From Fictibacillus sp. BK138 (lineage in GTDB: Bacteria > Bacillota > Bacilli > Bacillales > Fictibacillaceae): a stretch of 64,000 nt of DNA. Of the stretch, positions 57,613-64,000 are shown piece by piece; position 1 is the stretch's first letter; every line of letters begins with the position of its first letter. The notes beneath the pieces were generated by a model that saw nothing but the letters and a program-made list of their open reading frames with translations, searched no databases and was not told where the DNA came from. The position numbers were made by a program, and so were the translations under genes. The DNA lies in the NCBI RefSeq assembly GCF_004216955.1, contig NZ_SGXL01000001.1:1359034-1423033 (forward strand), given 5' to 3'.

Positions 57613-57873
57613 TTATCTGTCAATGTATGTCTGGATTAAGTACTGAATATAGTTGGCTTTTTCAGGGCTGACTTCTTTTGCGATCGTTGCGATAATTTGT
57701 TTACGCTGACTAAGATTTTTTATATCAATTGTCTGCCGGCGTAATATGTTTACGATTTGAACGGCTTCTTTTTGTGAAATGGGAAGCTGATATTGTGCTG
57801 CAAGAGATATTAATTCGTTTGGACTGATTGTATTCAGTTTTTGGTTAACAAAGTGCACAATAATTGGATTCAT
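57613..57873 (-). CDS. yqfT: YqfT family protein (DUF2624)
   Basis: An 86-residue mainly helical protein (MNPIIVHFVNQKLNTISPNE at the start, with the NILRRQTIDIKN and SPEKANYIQYLIQTYID segments). It fits YqfT/DUF2624, found after nfo in bacilli; the function is unknown. ATG 57873 follows AGGAGGGAG; the longer open frame upstream has no SD. It is read on the minus strand downstream of the purine permease. Confidence 0.82.
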   Translation of the reverse strand: MNPIIVHFVNQKLNTISPNELISLAAQYQLPISQKEAVQIVNILRRQTIDIKNLSQRKQIIATIAKEVSPEKANYIQYLIQTYIDR

Positions 57874-57927
57874 AAGGAACTCCCTCCTGACTTTTTTATT
57901 GTATGAGTCAGGAGCGGAGAAAGTGCT

Positions 57928-57962
57928 AAAAAAGACTCTGGAAATTATCCAGAGTCTTAAAA
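57928..57962 (-). terminator. Terminator of the NCS2 permease
   Basis: AAGACTCTGGA pairs with TCCAGAGTCTT around AATTA, with T residues on the minus-strand 3' side. It separates the permease from yqfT. Confidence 0.88.
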
Positions 57963-57970
57963 TTTCACAT

Positions 57971-59230
57971 TTAAATGATGGTGTGAAGTACAAAGTTCAT
58001 AAAGAATAAGAACGCTATTACATACATAGTAGCGGGAACTTGCTTTTTCTGACCAGACATCCATTTAATCAAAGGGTAGGCAATAAATCCAAAAGCAAGA
58101 CCATCAACAATACTGTATGTTAGTGGAATCAGAGCAATAATTAAAAATGATGGAAACATTTCAGTGAAGTCCGCTAAGGGAATATGCTGAATCTGCTGAA
58201 CCATCAAGCCGCCGATTATGATTAACACGGGCGCAATGGCACCATCGGGAATATAAGCAATGAACGGAGCAGCAAAAATGGAACCAATAAATAGGACAGC
58301 AACTGTAATACTTGTTATACCAGTTCTTCCGCCTTCCGTTATTCCAGAGGCACTCTCTACCGTTGAAATAGTCGGACTAGTACCAAATAATCCAGATACG
58401 ATAGAAGAAGCAGCATTGGCTTGAAACGCTTTAGGAAACTTTTTCTGATCTGGAAGCAATCCATACAACAATCCCATGTTTTCAAACGTAATAATCATGG
58501 TGAGTGAAAAGGTAGCGATCCAGAAAGATAATTCAGTAATTCCAGAAAAATCAAAAGCGAACAGCAATTCACCGAATGGCTTGAATGAAAATCCTTCAGA
58601 CATTTTTTTAACTTCTTGAGTGTGTCCCATCATGAAGCCTATCAAAGTTGTTAAAGCAATACCGATAAGGAAACTTCCTTTAACGTTTTTTAAGAACAGA
58701 GCAAGTGTTATTGCAAGTCCAACCATAGTGAGAATAGCATCAGGACGGTCTAAATGTCCTAATTTCACAAAAGTAGCAGAACTAGCTTCAATGATACCGC
58801 CTTTTTGAAGTCCGATAAACGTCAAGAATAAACCGATTCCTACAGTAATGCTATGCTTTAAAGATTGAGGGATACTTTTAGAAAGTATGTCCTTTAAAGG
58901 GGTAGAAGCAGCTATTAAAAAGAAAACACCTGATAGAACAACAGCAGCTAGCGCTTCTTGCCAGCTTAAGTTCATTCCCTGAACAATGGTATAGGTGAAA
59001 AATGCGTTCACACCCATTCCAGGAGTCAGAATAATAGGAGCATTTGCATACAGCCCCATGATTAAACACCCAACTACAGAAGTAAGAATTGTCGCTAATA
59101 CTACACCTTCATAAGGCATTCCAGCATCGGCTAAAATTAATGGATTAACAATAATAATATAGGCGATCGTGAAAAATGAAGTTATACCTGCGAGCACTTC
59201 TTTTTTAATCGAAACTTGATCTTGTTTCAT
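57971..59230 (-). CDS. NCS2 (AzgA-type) purine permease
   Basis: A 419-residue membrane protein with about 12 helices, probably importing adenine, guanine or hypoxanthine with protons. Family signatures are ITSFFTIAYIIIVNPLIL, LTPGMGVNAFFTYTIV, GIGLFLTFIGLQKGG, the TFENMGLL region and TSPTISTVESASGITEGGRTGI. The class fits PbuG/PbuO-type transporters. ATG 59230 follows AGAGAGG. Its leader (59231-59290) can form a small GCAG-GCAA-CTGC stem but does not show the purine riboswitch core. Confidence 0.9.
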   Translation of the reverse strand: MKQDQVSIKKEVLAGITSFFTIAYIIIVNPLILADAGMPYEGVVLATILTSVVGCLIMGLYANAPIILTPGMGVNAFFTYTIVQGMNLSWQEALAAVVLSGVFFLIAASTPLKDILSKSIPQSLKHSITVGIGLFLTFIGLQKGGIIEASSATFVKLGHLDRPDAILTMVGLAITLALFLKNVKGSFLIGIALTTLIGFMMGHTQEVKKMSEGFSFKPFGELLFAFDFSGITELSFWIATFSLTMIITFENMGLLYGLLPDQKKFPKAFQANAASSIVSGLFGTSPTISTVESASGITEGGRTGITSITVAVLFIGSIFAAPFIAYIPDGAIAPVLIIIGGLMVQQIQHIPLADFTEMFPSFLIIALIPLTYSIVDGLAFGFIAYPLIKWMSGQKKQVPATMYVIAFLFFMNFVLHTII

Positions 59231-59332
59231 GTATTCCTCTCTTAAAACTAAAAAACAAACCCTCTCCCACCCAGCAGTTGCCTGCCAGAGATGATTATAT
59301 AGCAAATGTAGAAATATGGCTAGAAAAAATCA

Positions 59333-59361
59333 TTTACAATCTTGTGTCCACACTATATAAT
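59333..59361 (+). promoter_or_regulatory. Promoter of the Mn/Zn-type ABC transporter operon
   Basis: TTTACA and TATAAT are separated by 17 bp. The first MntR-like box begins 15 bp after the -10, at about +9. Confidence 0.72.
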
Positions 59362-59376
59362 TTGACTTAAGTAAAA

Positions 59377-59396
59377 AAGTTGCCCGAAGGAAACTT
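59377..59396. promoter_or_regulatory. MntR-like operator 1
   Basis: AAGTTGCCCGAAGGAAACTT is close to the MntR box of B. subtilis mnt promoters as I recall it (TTTGCCTTAAGGAAAC core) and is largely palindromic. It sits just downstream of the promoter, where MntR-Mn would block transcription. Confidence 0.65.
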
Positions 59397-59468
59397 TTCT
59401 TTTATTCAAATTAGTCACTTACATCTATTTCGACACATACATTGTGAAGGGATTATTTTTTTAATTAA

Positions 59469-59488
59469 AAGTTGCGTTAAGGCAAAAG
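59469..59488. promoter_or_regulatory. MntR-like operator 2
   Basis: The core TTGCGTTAAGGCAA (59472-59485) is another MntR-like palindrome, in the leader and 14 bp before the ATPase SD. It could strengthen repression or form a roadblock. Confidence 0.55.
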
Positions 59489-59521
59489 AGGTTGCCAAGC
59501 GAAAAAGGAGGTCTTTTTTCT

Positions 59522-60271
59522 ATGGAACATGCATTAGAGATCGAGCGATTGTTCGTCTCATATTTAGGAAATCAAGTTGTAAAAGACATTACGTTTTCTG
59601 TGAAAAAAGGAAGTCTTGTCGGTATTATCGGACCAAACGGGGCGGGTAAATCCACCTTAATGAAGGCGACTTTAAACTTAATTTCAAAAGATAAAGGCGA
59701 TATAAAAATATTCGGTGAACCGTTAAAGAAGTGGAAAAAGAACATCGCTTATGTTCCTCAGCGTTCAGATATTGACTGGGATTTTCCTATCACGGTAATC
59801 GATGTAGTGCTGCTGGGTACTTACCCAAAGCTAGGTTTGTTTAAACGGCCCACCAAAAGTGATAGAGAATGGGCGCAAGAATGTCTAAAGACGGTAGGAA
59901 TGGAGAATTTCAGTGGTCGTCAGATCGGAGAACTTTCAGGAGGGCAGCAGCAAAGGGTTTTTCTGGCGAGAGCTCTTGCTCAAAAGGCAGAATTATTTTT
60001 TCTCGATGAACCTTTTGTTGGTATTGATGTGGCGAGTGAAGAAACCATTATTAATATTCTAAGAGATTTGAAAAAAGAAGGAAAAACAATACTTGTCGTA
60101 CACCACGATTTAAGCAAAGCGGAGTCTTATTTTGACCATCTGCTCTTACTTAACCAGCACATGATCCATTATGGTGCATCTGAAGAAGTGCTTCAGCCGG
60201 AAGTGATTACGAAAGCTTATGCAAATCAATTTTCATTTCTTCAGCCAAAAGGGGTGAACGTTACATCATGA
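59522..60271 (+). CDS. mntB: Metal (probably manganese) ABC transporter ATPase
   Basis: An ATP-binding subunit of 249 residues: Walker A GPNGAGKS, the signature LSGGQQQRV, Walker B LFFLDEPF and the H-loop VVHHD. It belongs to the Mn/Zn chelate uptake group by its permease and lipoprotein partners. ATG 59522 follows AAAGGAGG; the open frame extends upstream without an SD. Two MntR-like boxes upstream favour manganese over zinc. The gene order ATPase-permease-binding protein is like psaBCA. Confidence 0.88.
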   Translation: MEHALEIERLFVSYLGNQVVKDITFSVKKGSLVGIIGPNGAGKSTLMKATLNLISKDKGDIKIFGEPLKKWKKNIAYVPQRSDIDWDFPITVIDVVLLGTYPKLGLFKRPTKSDREWAQECLKTVGMENFSGRQIGELSGGQQQRVFLARALAQKAELFFLDEPFVGIDVASEETIINILRDLKKEGKTILVVHHDLSKAESYFDHLLLLNQHMIHYGASEEVLQPEVITKAYANQFSFLQPKGVNVTS

Positions 60272-61143
60272 AAATGAATATGATCGATTTTTTTGAAGCT
60301 TTGTTTCAGTATGAATTTCTTCAAAAAGCGTTGTTTACTTCCGTAATGGTTGGTGTCATATGCGGAATCGTAGGATGCTTCATCATTTTAAGAGGCATGT
60401 CATTAATGGGGGACGCTATCTCCCACGCTGTTCTGCCTGGAGTTGCAATCAGTTATATGCTTGGAATCAGCTTTTTCTTCGGAGCAGTAATTACAGGAGT
60501 TTTAACTGCCATTGGAATTGGTTATGTCAGTCAAAACAGTCGAATTAAGCATGATATGGCGATCGGCATCATGTTCACCAGTATGTTCGCAGTAGGGATC
60601 GTAATCATTACTTTCATGAAGAGCAGTGCGGATTTGTATCATATCTTGTTTGGAAATGTTCTGGCTGTTCGGATGAGTGATATGTGGATAACAGTTGGAA
60701 TCGGCGTTCTGGTCATAGGGCTCGTTACCTTATTTTATAAGGAACTGCTTGTTTCAACATTTGATCCGACAATGGCAGAGAGCTATGGGCTTCCGAATAA
60801 ATGGATTCATTATGCCCTTATGGTCGTTCTTACAATGGTCACAGTAGCTTCTCTTCAAACAGTCGGGATCGTCTTGGTAGTGGCAATGTTGATTACTCCA
60901 GCAGCAACGGCTTATCTGCTTACAAATAGACTGTCAGTCATGATCTATTTTGCTGCGTTGTTCGGGATAATCGCTTCTGTGTTCGGATTGTACTTTAGCT
61001 TTATTTATAATCTTGCATCAGGTGCAACGATTGTTTTGGTTTCTGCATTTATGTTTGCTATGGCATTCTTCTTTTCTCCTTCTCAAGGATTAGTGTGGAA
61101 AGCACTAAAAGCGAGAAGGAACAGAGCCGAGTTGATGCGATAA
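60268..61143 (+). CDS. mntC: Metal ABC transporter permease
   Basis: An ABC-3 family membrane subunit of 291 residues with about eight to nine helices. It has the typical GCFIILRGMSLMGDAISHAVLPG near residue 30 (the DAxSH metal-path motif), GNVLAV and TVGIVLVVAMLITPAATAYLLT. It overlaps the ATPase gene by 4 bases. There is only one permease gene, so a homodimeric pore is likely; B. subtilis mnt has two permease genes. Confidence 0.9.
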   Translation: MKMNMIDFFEALFQYEFLQKALFTSVMVGVICGIVGCFIILRGMSLMGDAISHAVLPGVAISYMLGISFFFGAVITGVLTAIGIGYVSQNSRIKHDMAIGIMFTSMFAVGIVIITFMKSSADLYHILFGNVLAVRMSDMWITVGIGVLVIGLVTLFYKELLVSTFDPTMAESYGLPNKWIHYALMVVLTMVTVASLQTVGIVLVVAMLITPAATAYLLTNRLSVMIYFAALFGIIASVFGLYFSFIYNLASGATIVLVSAFMFAMAFFFSPSQGLVWKALKARRNRAELMR

Positions 61144-61158
61144 AAGGGAGGTTTATAG

Positions 61159-62079
61159 ATGTTTAAAAAAATGGCAAGTATTATTTTAGCTGGAGCATTA
61201 TTGGTGGCATCTGCAGGATGCAGTTCAGGAAAAGATGATTCTGAAAAGGTAGAAGTAGTTACGACCTATTCCATTATCTATGATTTAGTCAAAAATGTAG
61301 GCGGAGATAAAGTGGATGTACACAGTATGGTGCCGATCGGCTCTAATCCGCATGAATATGATCCGCTTCCTGAAGACGTCTTAAAAACCACTGATGCAGA
61401 TGTTGTATTTTATAACGGGTTGAATCTAGAAGAAGGCAATTCTTGGTTTAAAAAGCTTTTAAAGACTGCAGATAAAGATGGGAAAGATGCACCTGTATAT
61501 CGGGTAAGCGAAGGCGTAAAAGCGATTCATCTTGAATCCAAAGGGTTGGAGAAAGAGCCTGACCCTCATGCATGGATGAATATTAATAATGGAATCATCT
61601 ATGTTGAAAACATAAGAGATGCGCTCATAAAAGAGGATCCAGATAACAAAAAGTACTATGAACAAAATGCAGAAGAGTATATCTCAGAATTAAAGAAGCT
61701 GCACGATAATACCGTCACTGAAATTGCTAAGATCCCAGAAGAAAAACGTGTACTGATTACAAGTGAAGGTGCTTTTAAGTATTTTGGAGAAGCATATAAT
61801 ATAAACACGGCATACGTTTGGGAGATAAACTCTGAAAACCAAGGTACGCCACAGCAAATCAAAAGTCTGGTTGACTTTATTAAACAAGGAAATGTTTCCG
61901 CTCTATTTGTAGAAACAAGTGTTGATCCAAGAAGTATGGAAACAGTATCCAAAGAAACCGGAGTACCTATTAAAGGAAAAGTCTTTACTGATTCTTTAGG
62001 CAAGCCAGGTGAAGATGGTGATTCATACAAAGAAATGATGGAATGGAACACGAAGACTGTAATAGAGGGATTACAATAA
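61159..62079 (+). CDS. mntA: Metal-binding lipoprotein of the ABC transporter (cluster A-I)
   Basis: A solute-binding lipoprotein of 306 residues. The signal peptide ends in a lipobox ASAGC (Cys about residue 21). Metal ligands expected for the PsaA/MntA group are visible: His in GSNPHEYDP, His in EPDPHAWMN, Glu in SEGAFKYFG and Asp in TSVDPRS. There is no His-rich loop of the ZnuA type, which fits manganese. It is the last gene of the operon, ending before a strong terminator. Confidence 0.92.
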   Translation: MFKKMASIILAGALLVASAGCSSGKDDSEKVEVVTTYSIIYDLVKNVGGDKVDVHSMVPIGSNPHEYDPLPEDVLKTTDADVVFYNGLNLEEGNSWFKKLLKTADKDGKDAPVYRVSEGVKAIHLESKGLEKEPDPHAWMNINNGIIYVENIRDALIKEDPDNKKYYEQNAEEYISELKKLHDNTVTEIAKIPEEKRVLITSEGAFKYFGEAYNINTAYVWEINSENQGTPQQIKSLVDFIKQGNVSALFVETSVDPRSMETVSKETGVPIKGKVFTDSLGKPGEDGDSYKEMMEWNTKTVIEGLQ

Positions 62080-62089
62080 AGATATCAAA

Positions 62090-62127
62090 TAGAAGCTGAA
62101 ACTAAGATTTCAGCTTCTGTTTTTTTA
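62090..62127 (+). terminator. Terminator after the metal-binding lipoprotein
   Basis: AGAAGCTGAAA pairs with TTTCAGCTTCT and is followed by GTTTTTTT. Confidence 0.92.
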
Positions 62128-62187
62128 ATATCGGACATTTTGTTCTATAATAATGAAAGATTTATACATAAAAGGCAGGTTGGAATA

Positions 62188-62838
62188 ATGAGTATTAAAG
62201 CAGTTTGTTTTGATATGGATGGAGTTGTCGTCCATACGATGCATCACCATGTAGAAGCATGGCGCTATGCATTCAATCAAAAAGGATACGATCATAATGA
62301 CCTTGAGTTTTATCTGAGAGAGGGGATGCCTGGCCGAAAAACAATAATGGATATTTTTAAATCCTCCCAAGTGCCAGTATCCGAGGAAGATATTGAAGAG
62401 ATTTATGTGCAAAAAAGAAATTATTTTAAGGAAAATGCAAATTATACCTTTATAAAAGAGACCTTATCACTTTTAGAATACCTATATAAAAAAGAAATAC
62501 CAATTTCTTTAGTAACAGGAAGCAGGAGAGAATTTGTCCAGGAAGTGCTCGAGAAACTCCCTGTTACATTCAATTCTGTCATAACAGGTGATGATGTGAA
62601 TGAGGGGAAACCATCACCAGAACCTTACATAAAAGCAATGGGTAATCTTTCATTTGGTCCTTCAGAATGGCTCGTAATTGAAAACGCTCCTCTTGGAATA
62701 GAGTCGGCAAAACAAGCTGGGGCTTTTTGTCTGGCTGTTGAAACAACACTTGAAGAAAAATATTTAAGGAAGGCTGATGTGATTGTTTCACCGTCACAAT
62801 TAGAACATACGGTGAAAGGTTTATTTACAGGACTATAA
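62188..62838 (+). CDS. HAD-superfamily hydrolase (beta-phosphoglucomutase-like)
   Basis: A 216-residue HAD enzyme: motif I FDMDGVVVHT with two catalytic Asp residues, a helical cap (about 18-80), motif II LVTGSR, motif III Lys in EGKPSPEPY and motif IV VIENAPLGIESAKQAG. The substrate is unknown; the VIENAPLG form resembles beta-phosphoglucomutases and related sugar phosphatases. ATG 62188 follows AAGGCAGG; the frame opens 16 codons earlier without an SD. It is placed alone between two metal transporters. Confidence 0.85.
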   Translation: MSIKAVCFDMDGVVVHTMHHHVEAWRYAFNQKGYDHNDLEFYLREGMPGRKTIMDIFKSSQVPVSEEDIEEIYVQKRNYFKENANYTFIKETLSLLEYLYKKEIPISLVTGSRREFVQEVLEKLPVTFNSVITGDDVNEGKPSPEPYIKAMGNLSFGPSEWLVIENAPLGIESAKQAGAFCLAVETTLEEKYLRKADVIVSPSQLEHTVKGLFTGL

Positions 62839-62919
62839 ATATTATGGAATTGAAAGTGACACAGCATAGGCATGTTGTTTTACTTTCTATTTTTTTCGTG
62901 TATACTATGAGACAGTTTT

Positions 62920-62940
62920 AAATCGTACTCATTACTACTT
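62920..62940. promoter_or_regulatory. Zur box
   Basis: AAATCGTACTCATTACTACTT (21 bases, shown in two halves AAATCGTACTC and ATTACTACTT) resembles the Bacillus Zur/Fur-family box AAATCGTAATNATTACGATTT with few mismatches. It lies 14 bp after a -10-like TATACT (62901-62906; TTTTAC at 62878-62883 as -35, 17-bp spacing). It suggests zinc repression of the next operon. Confidence 0.68.
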
Positions 62941-62964
62941 ATAATTATTACAGGGAGGATTATT

Positions 62965-63741
62965 GTGGAGAAAAAAATAAATAATCCAGCGATTCTTGTG
63001 GATGATCTATCCTTCCATTATGGTGAGAAAAACGTTCTTGAACATGTAACAATGGAAGTGAAACAAGGTTCTTTTTTAGGACTTGTAGGTCCGAATGGAT
63101 CAGGGAAATCAACCCTCATAAAGTGTATTCTAGGGTTATTAAAACCTCAGCAAGGCAGTGTATCCCTTTTTGGAGAAAAAGTTCAAAAATTTCAAAAGTG
63201 GGAAAAAGTAGGTTACGTTTCCCAAAAAGCAAATAGCTTCAATACCGCATTTCCGGCGACTGCATTTGAAGTGGTTTCAATGGGGTTGTTCGGAAAGGTT
63301 GGTTTATTCCGCTTTTTAAAGTCTTCTGATAAGGAGAAGGTTTGGAATGCATTAAAAGCTGTCAATATGGAAGATTTCGCTAACCGAAATATTGGGGAAC
63401 TCTCCGGCGGCCAGCAGCAGCGAATCTTTATAGCTAGGGCTTTGGTCAGTGACCCCGAACTTCTTATTCTAGATGAGCCTACAGTTGGTGTTGATATTGA
63501 ATCTTCAGAGTCATTTTATAAAATGCTGAAAAATTTACATCGTGAGAATAAAATGACACTCGTTCTAGTCACACATGATGTAGGCGTTATGACTAACTAT
63601 GTCACTGATGTAGCTTGTCTAAATAAGCAGATACATTTTCATGGGAACACAAAAGAATTTGAAGAAAGTTCTTCAGAAAACATGTCTGCTTTTTATGGAC
63701 ATCATGTTCATGTCATTCATCATGATCATGACCACGAGTAA
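62965..63741 (+). CDS. znuC: Zinc ABC transporter ATPase with His-rich tail
   Basis: An ATP-binding subunit of 258 residues: Walker A GPNGSGKS, signature LSGGQQQR, Walker B LLILDEPT and H-loop LVTHD. The C-terminus is histidine-rich (GHHVHVIHHDHDHE), unusual for the ATPase and likely zinc-binding. The start is GTG 62965 behind GGGAGG. An upstream Zur-like box and the permease 12 bp downstream indicate zinc import (AdcC/ZnuC). Confidence 0.9.
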   Translation: MEKKINNPAILVDDLSFHYGEKNVLEHVTMEVKQGSFLGLVGPNGSGKSTLIKCILGLLKPQQGSVSLFGEKVQKFQKWEKVGYVSQKANSFNTAFPATAFEVVSMGLFGKVGLFRFLKSSDKEKVWNALKAVNMEDFANRNIGELSGGQQQRIFIARALVSDPELLILDEPTVGVDIESSESFYKMLKNLHRENKMTLVLVTHDVGVMTNYVTDVACLNKQIHFHGNTKEFEESSSENMSAFYGHHVHVIHHDHDHE

Positions 63742-63753
63742 GGGGATGAACGG

Positions 63754-64000
63754 ATGTTACCTTTTTTAAAATATGAATTTTTACAAAATGCTTTCTTAAC
63801 AGGAATTATGGTTGGTTTGTTAGCACCTGTGTTAGGCGTATTTATCGTTGTTAGACGGCAGGCTCTTATTGCAGATGCACTTTCCCACATAACACTGGCT
63901 GGGATTGCAGCAAACTTGCTGCTCGGAAAGTGGTTTGCTGTATTTGCCGGTGCTAACCCAGTATATATGGGTATGGCTTTCTCTGTGGGAGGAGCTGTTT
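63754..64000 (+). CDS. znuB: Zinc ABC transporter permease (partial)
   Basis: The first 82 codons are in the window and the gene continues beyond the end. LLAPVLGVFIVVRRQALIADALSHITLAGIAANLL carries the ABC-3 permease motif (DALSHITLAG). It lies 12 bp after the ATPase with an AAGGGGATG-type SD. It is the membrane partner of the zinc importer; zur is often the next gene in bacilli. Confidence 0.9.
   Translation, partial: MLPFLKYEFLQNAFLTGIMVGLLAPVLGVFIVVRRQALIADALSHITLAGIAANLLLGKWFAVFAGANPVYMGMAFSVGGAV

Noticed and set aside
57421-57639. 72-codon plus-strand frame after nfo
   Set aside because: It crosses a terminator hairpin and the end of yqfT and has no SD.

Overview
The window is a chromosomal segment from a low-GC Gram-positive endospore former of the family Bacillaceae. 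It carries gpr, yqxA, yqfC/yqfD, SigA, HrcA/CIRCE and the comE locus, and its gene order follows the Bacillus subtilis yqeK-to-yqfT region almost gene for gene. The genus cannot be fixed from sequence alone; a Fictibacillus-like or related environmental bacillus is plausible, but that is a guess.

Layout. 1-1260: tail of yqeK, then rsfS and yqeM. 1339-9060: an accessory block inserted between yqeM and comER. It holds a sigma-54 enhancer-binding regulator, a sigma-54 promoter with three upstream palindromes and a cre site, a GntP-family permease and a 3-hydroxybutyrate dehydrogenase. These are followed by a cobalamin riboswitch with terminator in front of class I ribonucleotide reductase nrdA-nrdB. 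9095-15500: the competence locus (comER divergent from comEA-comEB-comEC), yqzM and holA. 15559-30540: rpsT, gpr, yqxA, lepA, hemW, the CIRCE-controlled hrcA-grpE-dnaK-dnaJ-prmA-rsmE-mtaB heat-shock cluster, deoC, rpsU and yqeY. 31006-40941: membrane-organising genes yqeZ-floA, sporulation genes yqfC-yqfD, phoH, pgpH, ybeY, dgkA, cdd, era and yqzL. 40983-47004: recO, ccpN, ppsR, a DUF188 gene, and the macromolecular-synthesis pair dnaG-sigA. 47256-50042: an inserted acyl-CoA dehydrogenase/acyl-CoA ligase pair with a cre-like site. 50278-57028: cccA, trmK, yqfO, ispH (minus strand), yqfQ (minus strand), cshB and nfo. 57613-64000: yqfT and an NCS2 purine permease (minus strand), a three-gene Mn/Zn-type ABC importer behind two MntR-like boxes, a HAD phosphatase, and the start of a second, Zur-box-preceded zinc ABC importer cut by the window end.

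How the genes work together. Most are housekeeping: ribosome assembly and modification, protein folding, DNA replication/repair and transcription initiation, in compact operons with frequent ATGA overlaps. The accessory genes add ketone-body (3-hydroxybutyrate) use under sigma-54 and probable CcpA control, B12-responsive dNTP synthesis, fatty-acid degradation, and metal homeostasis.

Non-coding content is unusually rich. At least six, probably seven, copies of an inverted-repeat-bounded intergenic element of about 120-240 bp are scattered through the window. Two other loci share an identical 37-bp head followed by arrays of CGCTCA motifs spaced 20-21 bp apart; one of these arrays appears nested inside a copy of the first element. 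Compared with my recollection of the B. subtilis order, spoIIP is missing between gpr and yqxA, and glyQ-glyS are missing between recO and ccpN. I saw no tRNA or rRNA genes, prophage, transposase or CRISPR array.
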